64,000 nucleotides of DNA from Clostridium oryzae (GTDB lineage Bacteria > Bacillota > Clostridia > Clostridiales > Clostridiaceae), in assembly GCF_002029235.1 (NCBI RefSeq), contig NZ_MZGV01000015.1, positions 33,915 through 97,914 on the forward strand, given 5' to 3'. The notes beneath the pieces were generated by a model. It was not told where the DNA came from. It made no database searches and saw nothing but the letters and a program-made list of their open reading frames with translations. Below, one piece after another: positions 17,031-26,947 of this stretch. The position numbers and the translations under genes are program-made. Position 1 is the stretch's first letter; the number at the start of each line of letters is the position of its first letter.

Positions 17031-17453
17031 TTAATAGCACTGAAAACTCTCTATGCGGCGCAAATCCATTCCAAAGTATACCCATCTTCTTCCGTTCCAT
17101 CTAAATCCAGAAACCGATCTTCTTCCAACAAAAGTTAAATATGCCCAGAATCCACGGCCTCTTTCTGGCCAAATAAATATGAATCTAAATGTACATGGTC
17201 GTATGCTTCCAGGATCTACTGCCTTTACGCTTGCCTGACCGCCTTTTTGTGGTGTAGTTGAAGGTGGTGGTGTAGTTGGCGGTTTAGCAGCAGGAAATCC
17301 AGGCATAGGTGGCATGAACTGCCTATATGGACATTCTGGCGGAAGATCACTGGTTTCTAATTCATATACCTCGCTTACATCATTTAGTCCTTCAAAATCA
17401 TCATCTTCTTCAGATCTATAACCATCATATTCAGGATAATTGTAAAATAGCAT
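17031..17453 (-). CDS. Unknown protein with proline-rich linker
   Basis: I cannot assign a family. The protein is 140 residues: an acidic, tyrosine-rich N-terminus (residues 1-50), a Pro/Thr-rich linker (PPMPGFPAAKPPTTPPPSTT), and a basic aromatic C-terminal domain with several Arg, Trp and Phe residues ending in Cys-Tyr. There is no signal peptide. The layout resembles small structural or spore-associated proteins of clostridia, but that is only an impression. AGGAG lies 9 bases before the ATG at 17453; the in-frame GTG at 17459 is too close to it. It is divergent from the small gene that precedes mnmA. Confidence 0.6.
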   Translation of the reverse strand: MLFYNYPEYDGYRSEEDDDFEGLNDVSEVYELETSDLPPECPYRQFMPPMPGFPAAKPPTTPPPSTTPQKGGQASVKAVDPGSIRPCTFRFIFIWPERGRGFWAYLTFVGRRSVSGFRWNGRRWVYFGMDLRRIESFQCY

Positions 17454-17537
17454 AGACACTCTCCTAATTTTTAATTACAATATATGATATGATTATATTT
17501 AAATTTTGTGATATATTTTAATAAAAAAGGAGCTAAA

Positions 17538-17807
17538 ATGTTTAGGATAAATGGAAGAATAATTAAAAACAATAAAATAGTTAAAGACTTAGTAGTAGAG
17601 GACAATTTAGAAGGAAGTTATCAGGATAAGCTTAAACGTTGTATCGACAAAATATGTAAAGAAATAGATATAGCAAGACCCTATTGGCTTCCCGTGAATG
17701 TTCATGAATATAATAAACGCCGTAAAGTAATTTTTGATTATAATAATTTTATTGATGATATTGATTTTGATAAATTTGTGATTGAAGAGCTTAAGGAAGA
17801 AGAGTAA
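17538..17807 (+). CDS. Small conserved-looking protein upstream of mnmA
   Basis: An 89-residue, charged, soluble protein (start MFRINGRIIKNNKIVKD) that I do not recognise. A frame open from 17508 exists, but AAAAAAGGAG lies 5 bases before the ATG at 17538, which decides the start. The C-terminus is rich in Asp, Phe and Glu. It is 31 bases upstream of mnmA in the same direction, so it may be cotranscribed with the tRNA-thiolation gene. No motif gives a function. Confidence 0.65.
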   Translation: MFRINGRIIKNNKIVKDLVVEDNLEGSYQDKLKRCIDKICKEIDIARPYWLPVNVHEYNKRRKVIFDYNNFIDDIDFDKFVIEELKEEE

Positions 17808-17838
17808 AATACGTTTTATAGAAAGGCCGTTGATTTAG

Positions 17839-18930
<1,092 letters not shown>

Positions 18931-18960
18931 AAGAGTAAAGAGAAGAGAGTAGAGTGATGG

Positions 18961-18988
18961 AAAAAACTCAGCTAAGGCTGAGTTTTTT
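18961..18988 (+). terminator. Terminator after mnmA
   Basis: AAAAAACTCAGC and its exact complement flank a 4-base loop, ending in T6. It can also serve the convergent thrS gene. Confidence 0.9.
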
Positions 18989-19013
18989 ATAGCATAGGTA
19001 TTTATACTTGATA

Positions 19014-20951
19014 TTAATCAAGAGTTCTGTTGTTAACCTCACCTATAATTCTCTCGATAAAGCTGTCAACACTAACTGAACCCTCGTCGCCATTCTTTCT
19101 GCTTCTAACAGCAACTTCATTGTTAGCAGCTTCTTTCTCTCCGAGTATAAGAAGATAAGGTACTCTTTGCATTCTTCCTTCTCTTATCTTATAGCCAATC
19201 TTTTCAGCTCTGTAATCTGCTTCAACTCTTAGGCCGCTGTCCTTAAGTTTTCTAACTACAGCTTCAGTATAGTCATGATATTTTTCTGATATAGGAAGTA
19301 CCTTTACCTGAACAGGAGCAAGCCAAGTAGGGAAGGCACCTGCATATTTTTCTATAAGCATAGCTAGTGTTCTTTCATAACAACCTAATGAAGTTCTATG
19401 AATTATGAATGGTCTTTTCTTCTCACCATCTTTGTCTACATAGGACATACCAAATCTTTCAGCAAGCATAAAGTCGATTTGAACAGTAATAATAGTATCT
19501 TCTTTTCCATAAACATTTCTAGACTGAATATCAAGCTTAGGACCATAGAAGGCTGCTTCACCTACAGCTTCAGTGTAGTCAATCTCCAAGTGATCAAGAA
19601 TATTTTTCATAGTAACTTCAGTTTTAACCCAAGCTTCTGGATTGTCTATATATTTATCTTTATTATTTGGATCCCACTTAGAGAATCTATAAGTAACATC
19701 GTCTTGAATACCAAGGGTTTTCATCATAAACTTTATAAGATCAACAACACCTTTAAATTCATCTTCAAGCTGTTCTGGTGTACATACAAGATGTCCTTCA
19801 GAAATAGTAAATTGTCTTACTCTTATAAGTCCGTGCATTTCTCCGGAAGCTTCGTTTCTAAATAGAGTAGAAGTTTCACCATATCTTATCGGAAGATCTC
19901 TATAGCTTTTCTGTGACGCATTGTAAACAGTAAATTGGAATGGACAAGTCATTGGTCTAAGAGCCATAACCTCATCTTCATTTTCAGGGTCACCAAGCAA
20001 GAACATGCCATCTCTGTAATGATCCCAATGGCCTGAAACTTTATAAAGATCACTCTTTGCCATAAAAGGAGTCTTTGTAAGTACATAGCCTCGTCTTTCT
20101 TCCTCGTCCTCAACGAATCTTTGAAGAATCTGAACAACTTTAGCACCCTTAGGCATTAATAATGGAAGACCTTGACCTATAAGATCAGAAGTTGTAAAAA
20201 GCTCAAGTTCTCTTCCAAGCTTGTTATGGTCTCTCTTTTTTGCTTCTTCAACTTTAGCAAGATACTCATCTAATTCTGATTTCTTTGGGAAAGAAGTTCC
20301 ATATATTCTGGTAAGCATTTTATTCTTTTCGCTTCCTCTCCAATATGCACCAGCAACTTGTGTGAGCTTGAAAGCTTTGATATATTTTGTGCTCATAAGA
20401 TGAGGACCTGCACATAAATCTACAAAATCACCCTGTTTGTAGAAGGAGATTACTGAATCCTCAGGAAGATCCTTAATAAGCTCAACTTTATAAGGTTCAC
20501 CTTTTTCTTCCATTAACGCAATAGCTTCTTTTCTTGGTAAAACAAATCTTTCAATAGAAAGATCTTCCTTAACGATCTTTTTCATCTCTTCTTCAATCTT
20601 TGCAAGTTCCTCTACAGAAAATGAATCTTCCTTATCAAAATCGTAATAGAATCCGTTGTCGATGGCAGGTCCAATAGCAAGATGCACATTAGGGTATAAT
20701 CTTTTTACAGCCTGAGATAGAATATGAGAAGTAGTATGTCTGAAAGCTTTCTGTCCTTCTTCATCCTTAAAAGTAACTACATTAAATTCGCAATCTTCAG
20801 ATACTATGTCTCTAAGATCTGCAACTTTACCATTTATAAGTCCAGCACAAGCAGCTCTTGCTAGTCCCTCACTAATATCTTTTGCAATATCTAATACGGA
20901 TAATGGAGATGAATATTCTTTTATTGATCCATCTTTCAATGTTAATTTCAT
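19014..20951 (-). CDS. thrS: Threonyl-tRNA synthetase
   Basis: A class II synthetase charging tRNA-Thr. Domain order is standard: TGS domain (LKDGSIKEYSSPLSVLDIA, residues 4-22), the editing domain with HTTSHILSQAVK, the catalytic core with zinc-ligand region ALRPMTCPFQF and GEMHGLIRVRQF, HRTSLGCYERTLAMLIE, and a C-terminal anticodon-binding domain from about residue 545. AAAGGA lies 8 bases before the ATG at 20951, so I prefer it to the ATG three codons upstream (20960); the product is 645 residues. It is controlled by the T-box leader directly upstream. Confidence 0.97.
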   Translation of the reverse strand: MKLTLKDGSIKEYSSPLSVLDIAKDISEGLARAACAGLINGKVADLRDIVSEDCEFNVVTFKDEEGQKAFRHTTSHILSQAVKRLYPNVHLAIGPAIDNGFYYDFDKEDSFSVEELAKIEEEMKKIVKEDLSIERFVLPRKEAIALMEEKGEPYKVELIKDLPEDSVISFYKQGDFVDLCAGPHLMSTKYIKAFKLTQVAGAYWRGSEKNKMLTRIYGTSFPKKSELDEYLAKVEEAKKRDHNKLGRELELFTTSDLIGQGLPLLMPKGAKVVQILQRFVEDEEERRGYVLTKTPFMAKSDLYKVSGHWDHYRDGMFLLGDPENEDEVMALRPMTCPFQFTVYNASQKSYRDLPIRYGETSTLFRNEASGEMHGLIRVRQFTISEGHLVCTPEQLEDEFKGVVDLIKFMMKTLGIQDDVTYRFSKWDPNNKDKYIDNPEAWVKTEVTMKNILDHLEIDYTEAVGEAAFYGPKLDIQSRNVYGKEDTIITVQIDFMLAERFGMSYVDKDGEKKRPFIIHRTSLGCYERTLAMLIEKYAGAFPTWLAPVQVKVLPISEKYHDYTEAVVRKLKDSGLRVEADYRAEKIGYKIREGRMQRVPYLLILGEKEAANNEVAVRSRKNGDEGSVSVDSFIERIIGEVNNRTLD

Positions 20952-21015
20952 ATAATTCATCCTTTCATTGTATATTAATTAAATGATTTGGTTTCACCAA
21001 AAGGTGATTACCAAA

Positions 21016-21296
21016 TAAAAAAACTCGTCTCTTTTCATAATAATGAAAAGGGACGAGAGTACATTCCCGTGGTTCCACCCAAATTTACTTATTTACATAA
21101 TAGCAAATAAACCTTTTGGTCCAAATAATATTTGAACATAAAAATCCTAACGGTATTTTACCGGACTGTATTAGAGTCACTCAGAGGTAGTCTTCAAATG
21201 TAACCAGTTAAAGAATATTTACAGCCGCGATACTCTCTCTCTTGTAACCAGAAACAATCTACTCTTCTCTTCATAGTGTTAACAATGTTAGATTAT
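21016..21296 (-). promoter_or_regulatory. T-box leader of thrS
   Basis: The minus strand carries the T-box sequence GGGTGGAACCACGGG (21079-21065), followed by a terminator hairpin whose 15-base arms (21043-21057 and 21024-21038) precede a U7 run. Stem I lies further upstream. The triplet ACC at 21188-21186, in the context GAAGACTACCTCTGA, is the probable threonine specifier. Uncharged tRNA-Thr would favour the antiterminator and read-through into thrS. Confidence 0.92.
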
Positions 21297-21302
21297 AGAA
21301 AT

Positions 21303-21330
21303 ATTATAGCATAAAAAGTGTAAATGTAAA
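21303..21330 (-). promoter_or_regulatory. thrS promoter
   Basis: TTTACA (21330-21325) and TATAAT (21308-21303) are separated by 16 bases on the minus strand, immediately upstream of the T-box leader. Confidence 0.65.
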
Positions 21331-21339
21331 TAGGAACTA

Positions 21340-22683
21340 TTAGCTTTCGATAAAGTGACCATATATAGCTTGTATAGCTTTCTCGAAATCATCTGTCTCT
21401 ATACCTACAATAATATTTATTTCAGAAGATCCTTGATTTATCATTCTTATGTTTATTTTCTGTTCTGCTAATGCAGCAAATACTTTAGCCGCAATACCTT
21501 TCGCTCTTGACATACCACGTCCAACTGTTGCAATAAGTGCCATGTTTGGATAAACTTCAAGAGAGTCAGGTTTACACTGTCTATTTATTTCGTCAAGTAC
21601 ATCTTCAAGTTTATCATTTATTTTCTTATCTTCAATGACAAGAGAAACGCTGTCTATACCTGAAGGCATACATTCAAATGGGATGCCATTGCTTTCAAGG
21701 ATAGAAAGGAGTTTTCTGCAAAATCCTAATTCAGCATTCATAAGATTTTTTTCTACTGCAATTACTGTAAAATCCTTTTTCCCAGCTATACCTGTAATAG
21801 CAGAAGCTTTAACAACATATTTGTGCTCATCAACAATTAATGTTCCCTTATCTTCAGGTGCGTTTGTATTCTTTATATTTATTGGTATTCCAGCTTCTCT
21901 TACTGGAAAAACAGAATCTTCATGGAGTACAGTAGCACCCATATATGATAATTCTCTAAGTTCTCTGTACGTAATTACATCTATAGGCTTCACGTTATTA
22001 ACTATTCTCGGATCGGCCATCATAAAACCAGATACATCTGTCCAGTTTTCATACATCACAGAGCCTGTACTTCTTGCGATTATAGCTCCAGTTACATCAG
22101 AACCGCCTCGTGAAAAAGTTTTTATATTTCCATTTGGAAGAGCTCCATAGAATCCCGGTATCACAGCTTTTTCAACATCGTTTAGCTTGTCCTTAATAGC
22201 TTTATCAGTACCTTCAGAATCAAAGCTTCCGTATTTAGTGAAATGAATAAGTTCTTTAGCATCCACAAATTCATAACCTAATAATTTTGATAATATTATT
22301 CCATTCAGATATTCACCTCTGCTAGCTGTAAAATCTGCTGAAGTACCTGCCTCAATATTCTTTTTCACTTCAGATAAATGAAAATCTATGTCTAAATCAT
22401 GCATATAAGGAAATTTAAGTGAAAGACTTGCAACTATCTCCTTATATCGCGCAGATATTATATCAAAAACGTCATTAAAAGGAATCCCTTGCTCTACATG
22501 AGCATTACAAAGATAGAGCAGATCCGTTATCTTATAATCCGATGCAAATCTTTTACCAGGAGCTGAAGGTATTATATATCTTCTATTACTATCAGCTTCT
22601 ACAATATTTTTTACTTTTTCAAACTGACCCGCATCGGCAAGAGAACTTCCTCCAAACTTAGCAGTTACAGCAGCTTCAAACAT
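21340..22683 (-). CDS. Aspartate kinase
   Basis: Phosphorylates aspartate at the head of lysine, threonine, methionine and diaminopimelate synthesis. The kinase domain begins AAVTAKFGGSSLADAGQF (residues 4-21); TFSRGGSDVTGAIIA near residue 190 and ENWTDVSGFMMADPRIV near 212 are the substrate-binding motifs. Two ACT domains fill residues 300-447 (FTVIAVEKNLMNAELGF, ALIATVGRGMSRAKGIAAKV), implying amino-acid feedback. GGGGG lies 9 bases before the ATG. It is the second gene after asd on this strand, separated by a 375-base gap with a terminator and an inverted repeat, so it probably has its own promoter. Confidence 0.93.
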   Translation of the reverse strand: MFEAAVTAKFGGSSLADAGQFEKVKNIVEADSNRRYIIPSAPGKRFASDYKITDLLYLCNAHVEQGIPFNDVFDIISARYKEIVASLSLKFPYMHDLDIDFHLSEVKKNIEAGTSADFTASRGEYLNGIILSKLLGYEFVDAKELIHFTKYGSFDSEGTDKAIKDKLNDVEKAVIPGFYGALPNGNIKTFSRGGSDVTGAIIARSTGSVMYENWTDVSGFMMADPRIVNNVKPIDVITYRELRELSYMGATVLHEDSVFPVREAGIPINIKNTNAPEDKGTLIVDEHKYVVKASAITGIAGKKDFTVIAVEKNLMNAELGFCRKLLSILESNGIPFECMPSGIDSVSLVIEDKKINDKLEDVLDEINRQCKPDSLEVYPNMALIATVGRGMSRAKGIAAKVFAALAEQKINIRMINQGSSEINIIVGIETDDFEKAIQAIYGHFIES

Positions 22684-22768
22684 TATTAATAGCCCCCTTA
22701 AAATAATATATATAAATTTATAATTCCTTTTTATATTTTTTTATAGTAAAACAGTTTTATTTGTCGAT

Positions 22769-22818
22769 TTATACTTGTCAAAAGATTGCTGCAGCACTCG
22801 ATTTTTTGACAAGTATAA
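22769..22818 (-). promoter_or_regulatory. 15-bp inverted repeat upstream of aspartate kinase
   Basis: TTATACTTGTCAAAA (22769-22783) and its exact complement (22804-22818) are separated by 20 bases containing GCTGCAGC. It lies 86 bases before the aspartate kinase start. No U run follows, so an operator or leader hairpin is more likely than a terminator. I see no lysine-riboswitch core. Confidence 0.55.
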
Positions 22819-22907
22819 GTTAAATTCCTGTAATGTTTACCTATATATAATATCAATTTATGTATAACTATACAAGCATAATAATTACCAATTAGGAATT
22901 ATAAATT

Positions 22908-22981
22908 AGGAATGAAGGAAAAAATTCAGTTGTACTGAATTTTTATCGTATATCTATAGTATTATGATAATCTTCATTCCT
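22908..22981. repeat. Nested inverted repeats, probable asd terminator
   Basis: Outer arms AGGAATGAAG (22908-22917) and its complement (22972-22981) enclose an inner hairpin (22919-22944), AAAATTCAGT with complementary ACTGAATTTT around 3 bases. The inner hairpin has A/T runs on both sides and probably terminates the asd transcript. Confidence 0.6.
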
Positions 22982-23058
22982 TATTTTCAATTGTTAATTA
23001 AAAACAATGAACCCTCCCCAGTAGGAAAAGGTTCATCCAAATCAGATACTATCAAAAA

Positions 23059-24147
23059 TTACTCTCTAGCTGTAAGATATCCTTCAGCTTTAAGAAGTTC
23101 AGCAGTAAGTACAGCTCCGCCAGCTGCTCCTCTTAATGTATTATGAGACAGACATACAAATTTATAGTCATACACAGGATCTTCTCTTAATCTTCCTATG
23201 CTAATACCCATTCCATTTTCATAATCTCTATCAAGACCAGTTTGAGGCCTGTTTTCTTCTTCCATATACCTTAAAAATTGCTTTGGAGCACTAGGAAGCT
23301 TTAACTCTTGAGGTCTGCCTGAATAATCAGCCCAAGCTTTTAATATTTCTTCCTTTGAAGGTTTTTTAGTGAACTTTACAAAAACTGAAGCTAGGTGACC
23401 ATCTGCCACAGGAACCCTTATACACTGAGTAGTTATTACTGGAGTAGTGGCAGGTATTATCTTATTATCTTCAATTTTACCCCATACTTTCAAAGGCTCT
23501 TTTTCACTTTTTTCTTCTTCGCCGCCAATAAAAGGTATAACATTATCGATTATTTCCGGCCAATCTTTAAAAGTTTTACCTGCTCCTGAAATTGCTTGGT
23601 AAGTAGAAACTACAACTGTCTCTATACCAAACTTTTTAAGTGCGTTAAGTGCAGGAACATAGCTTTGAATAGAGCAGTTTGGTTTAACGGCTATAAAGCC
23701 TCTCTTAGTTCCTAGACGTTTCTTTTGAGCGTCTATTATTTTAAAGTGATCATTGTTTATTTCTGGGATGACCATAGGTATATCTTCAACCATTCTATTA
23801 GCAGAATTATTTGATATAACTGGTATTTCTGCTTTGGCATATTTTTCTTCCAGTGTTTTTATCTCATCTTTTGGCATATTTACTGCGCAAAATACAAAAT
23901 CTACTTCTTTTTTTATCTCATCTATTTCATATATATCTTTTACAATTATTTTTTTAACTGACTCTGGCATTTCGTTGGTTAACTTCCAATGATCACCAAC
24001 AGCCTCCTCGTAAGTTTTTCCAGCAGACCTGCTGCTTGCAGCAATGGCTACAACTTTGAAATATGGATGGTTTTCTAGAATAGAAACAAACCTTTGCCCA
24101 ACGAAGCCTGTTCCACCAAGTACCCCCACCCTTAGTTTCTTATCCAT
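23059..24147 (-). CDS. asd: Aspartate-semialdehyde dehydrogenase (archaeal/fungal type)
   Basis: Reduces aspartyl phosphate to aspartate semialdehyde with NADPH. The Rossmann motif GVLGGTGFVGQRFV is at residues 8-21, the catalytic cysteine is Cys158 in KPNCSIQS, and RVPVADGHLASVFV carries the catalytic His. The sequence pattern (long insertion with SNNSANRMVEDIPMVIPEIN, and 362 residues) is that of the archaeal/fungal subfamily rather than the E. coli type. AGCGAGGTAG precedes the ATG. It stands directly upstream of aspartate kinase, so the first two steps of the pathway are adjacent, though separated by a terminator. Confidence 0.93.
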   Translation of the reverse strand: MDKKLRVGVLGGTGFVGQRFVSILENHPYFKVVAIAASSRSAGKTYEEAVGDHWKLTNEMPESVKKIIVKDIYEIDEIKKEVDFVFCAVNMPKDEIKTLEEKYAKAEIPVISNNSANRMVEDIPMVIPEINNDHFKIIDAQKKRLGTKRGFIAVKPNCSIQSYVPALNALKKFGIETVVVSTYQAISGAGKTFKDWPEIIDNVIPFIGGEEEKSEKEPLKVWGKIEDNKIIPATTPVITTQCIRVPVADGHLASVFVKFTKKPSKEEILKAWADYSGRPQELKLPSAPKQFLRYMEEENRPQTGLDRDYENGMGISIGRLREDPVYDYKFVCLSHNTLRGAAGGAVLTAELLKAEGYLTARE

Positions 24148-24404
24148 ACTTCTACCTCGCTTTCTATTTTTTAATAAACATTATACTATCTATAGTATTC
24201 TAAAACAACTTTTATTTGAATTATTTTTGGCAATAAATTATAATTATGAGGTTAAGAATTTACATAATTGTATTTTAAAATGTATATTTATTAATAAAAT
24301 AGCGAAATTATAACGTTTTATGCACATATATTTATATAATTATTAATTATACAATTATTAATAAGAACTTTTGGCTAAGTATGGTTTAGGGAGTGGAGAA
24401 TTAT

Positions 24405-25331
24405 ATGAGAATTGCAGTATTAATACCCTGCTATAATGAAGAAATAACAATAGGCAAAGTGGTAACAGATTTTAAAAGAGAGTTACCTGAAGCTGATATA
24501 TATGTATATGATAATAATTCCAGTGACTATACATATAAAATAGCTGCGGAAGCGGGGGCAATTGTAACAAAAGAGTACAGACAAGGCAAGGGTAATGTTG
24601 TACGTTCTATGTTCAGAAATATTGACGCTGACTACTATGTTATGGTTGATGGAGATGATACATATCCAGCGGAATTTGTACATAAACTTCTACGTCCAAT
24701 TATAGACAAAGAAGCCGATATGGTTATAGGTGACAGATTATCTAATGGCAGTTATAAATGTGAAAATAAAAGAGCTTTTCACAATGCAGGTAACAATCTG
24801 GTAAGATATATGATTAACAAGTTATTCAAAAGCAACATTTGTGACATAATGACTGGATATAGGGCATTTAATAGAGAGTTTGTAAAATCTATGCCTATAC
24901 TAAGTGCAGGATTTGAAATTGAAACTGAAATGAGCATACATGCGTTGGATAAGAAATTTCTTATAAAGGAGCTCCCTATAGAATACAGAGACAGACCTGT
25001 TGGGAGCTTTTCGAAATTAAACACATTTAATGATGGAATAAAAGTATTAAAAACTATCTTTCACTTATTTAAGGATTATAAGCCTCTTATTTTTTTCCTT
25101 ACATTCTCGTTCATTTTATTTATAATGGGATTACTCACAGGATTACCTGTTATTATTGAATTTGTTAAAACAAGATACATAAGCAAAGTACCTTCTGCAA
25201 TACTGGCGGTAGGCTTCATAGTACTTTCAATGCTTTCACTGGTAGGCGGACTCATATTAGACACAGTAGTAAATCAAAATAGAAGGATCTATGAATTATA
25301 TTTAAATATGTTAAGTGATAGAGCAAAGTAG
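24405..25331 (+). CDS. Family 2 glycosyltransferase, membrane-anchored
   Basis: Residues 1-215 form a GT-A fold transferase (IAVLIPCYNEEITIGKVV, VDGDDTYPAE with the DxD-type motif, DIMTGYRAFNREFVKS). Two C-terminal membrane helices follow (about 226-248 and 260-285). This is the layout of dolichol-/undecaprenyl-phosphate sugar transferases of the DPM1/GtrB kind, which load a lipid carrier with a sugar. The GTG at 24393 is in frame, but GGAG sits 6 bases before the ATG at 24405. It is convergent with a membrane sugar transferase gene at 25511, and the two may work in the same lipid-linked glycosylation pathway; that link is inference. Confidence 0.87.
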   Translation: MRIAVLIPCYNEEITIGKVVTDFKRELPEADIYVYDNNSSDYTYKIAAEAGAIVTKEYRQGKGNVVRSMFRNIDADYYVMVDGDDTYPAEFVHKLLRPIIDKEADMVIGDRLSNGSYKCENKRAFHNAGNNLVRYMINKLFKSNICDIMTGYRAFNREFVKSMPILSAGFEIETEMSIHALDKKFLIKELPIEYRDRPVGSFSKLNTFNDGIKVLKTIFHLFKDYKPLIFFLTFSFILFIMGLLTGLPVIIEFVKTRYISKVPSAILAVGFIVLSMLSLVGGLILDTVVNQNRRIYELYLNMLSDRAK

Positions 25332-25369
25332 AAACTCTATAGTCAATATATTATAAAAAGAAGTAGGTT

Positions 25370-25429
25370 AAAGGGATGAGTGAGACCGTAGGAGGCATTT
25401 TTCAGCCAACGGAGGTCACTCATCCCTTT
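25370..25429 (+). repeat. Hairpin-repeat family, copy C (intact, different stem)
   Basis: A perfect 14-base stem (AAAGGGATGAGTGA with its complement) encloses a loop with TAGGAGGCATTTTTCAGCCAAC. The loop matches copies B and D while the stem sequence differs, so pairing is conserved rather than sequence. It lies between two convergent glycosyltransferase genes. Confidence 0.85.
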
Positions 25430-25510
25430 ATTTAGTCTCTAGGAATTTTACATAAAATTTGTGTTACAAGTGCTTAATGAACGGATCAATCTCCGTAGTG
25501 CCACAACATT

Positions 25511-26806
25511 TCATTTTTTATTAATTGTTGCAATTATCTTTTTCGTTAATCCATATTTATCACATAGGTTCAGCAGTGCATATGCAGAAAACATAAGCAC
25601 GTAAGGCATGGCTGGATAAAAGTATCTTCCCATTGTAAAAAAAGGTAGATAGACAGCAATAAAATACAGTATGACAGCTGCGGGCATATATGCTAATTTG
25701 TTTTTGTTTTTGTCTTTGAAAAATTTCCATAGACCAACTGCTGCAAGTATCAACATAATAGCATGATATAAAGCTGCTTCTACAAATGACACACCCAATA
25801 TTTGAGCCCAATAGAACGGATAATTCAAATGCCACCAGGTTTTACCCAGGGTGTACCATAATATAAATTGTAAAGGATGCTTAGGAAAAAGATTTTTCAT
25901 TCTATACTTAGAAATTTCAATTTCAACTTTGTTTTGCTGCAGTTCAGAATTATGTTTATAGCTGTAAACAAATTGTTTGTAATTTAAACCATCTGTTTCT
26001 CTTGAGCTCTGATCATAGTTTATGTAAGTTCCCTGAAGCATAGGATTGCCTGTAGCCATGGTAAATGGAATAAATCTGTGAAAAATCTTGTAATTTCTTA
26101 TCCACCACGGACTTAAAACAGCAGAAAAAACTAAAATCGTGACCAAAGTGTATTTCACACCATCTGTAAACTTTATCTTTTTTATGAACCACATAATCAA
26201 AATGACAATAGGGTACATAGCAATCGTCGGTCTGAAAAGTGCAGCAAGCCCCCAAAATAATCCTCCCAATATGTAATGCTTTAATTTCCCGCTTTCCAAA
26301 GCTTCCATCGAAAAGAGAATTAATAGCATAACAAAAAATTTAAAGAAAGATTCAGTGAGAATAAGGTTTGGAATCCAAATTTCTGCAATACAGAACGTGT
26401 CTAATATTACCGCAGTAATAGCAACTTTACTGTTAAAAAATTTTCTGCCGATTAAAAACATAAAGAATAAAGAGCAGCTTTGAAGTACTGCTTGAATCAC
26501 TCTAAGCGCAGTAATCCCGCCAAATTCATTAAATATTTTCATCAAAAAAGCTAATGTATAAGGTAATCCAGGCATCATAAACACTGTTGGACTCGGAGGC
26601 TTATGGTATGTATAGATTCCGGTTTGACAAAGAATCCATGCACTTCTGATAAATTTGACATCATCATTATTAGGTTTATAAAAGTTACCCATAAGTGTAG
26701 AGTTTCCATAATAAAAAATAGAGATAAGCGTTAAAATAAACATTGAGAAGCAACAAACTATGAGCAAAATTTTGATTACCTTGCTTTCTTCTTTTATAGA
26801 AAACAT
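25511..26806 (-). CDS. GT39-like polytopic membrane glycosyltransferase
   Basis: A 431-residue protein with about ten hydrophobic segments and a large loop between the first and second, as in ArnT/PMT-type GT-C enzymes that use lipid-phosphate sugars. The segment near residue 70 (PTVFMMPGLPYTLAFLMK) and the FRPTIAMYPIVILI helix are typical. An early acidic pair is not obvious: NPNNDDVKFIRSAW-like sequence near residue 45 may supply the catalytic Asp. The ATG has GGCGGTGA upstream. The partner enzyme may be the convergent GT2 gene, which would make the lipid-linked donor. The acceptor is unknown. Confidence 0.75.
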   Translation of the reverse strand: MFSIKEESKVIKILLIVCCFSMFILTLISIFYYGNSTLMGNFYKPNNDDVKFIRSAWILCQTGIYTYHKPPSPTVFMMPGLPYTLAFLMKIFNEFGGITALRVIQAVLQSCSLFFMFLIGRKFFNSKVAITAVILDTFCIAEIWIPNLILTESFFKFFVMLLILFSMEALESGKLKHYILGGLFWGLAALFRPTIAMYPIVILIMWFIKKIKFTDGVKYTLVTILVFSAVLSPWWIRNYKIFHRFIPFTMATGNPMLQGTYINYDQSSRETDGLNYKQFVYSYKHNSELQQNKVEIEISKYRMKNLFPKHPLQFILWYTLGKTWWHLNYPFYWAQILGVSFVEAALYHAIMLILAAVGLWKFFKDKNKNKLAYMPAAVILYFIAVYLPFFTMGRYFYPAMPYVLMFSAYALLNLCDKYGLTKKIIATINKK

Positions 26807-26885
26807 TGCATCACCGCCATTTTTAAATTATAAAGTCTATTGTATTCTATCATAAGAGTTATAGCAATTCAATTATGTAAAATAT

Positions 26886-26914
26886 TTGTAATTTTTCTAC
26901 TAGTTTTATATAAT
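26886..26914 (+). promoter_or_regulatory. Sigma-A-type promoter of the MBL gene
   Basis: TTGTAA (26886-26891) and TATAAT (26909-26914) with exactly 17 bases between. The gene start is 34 bases downstream, with AAGGAGG before it. Confidence 0.65.
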
Positions 26915-26947
26915 CAAATAAGCATAACAATATTAAGGAGGTAGCAA

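Noticed and set aside
22684..23058. Lysine riboswitch upstream of aspartate kinase
   Set aside because: I found only inverted repeats and none of the conserved lysine-aptamer core sequence.
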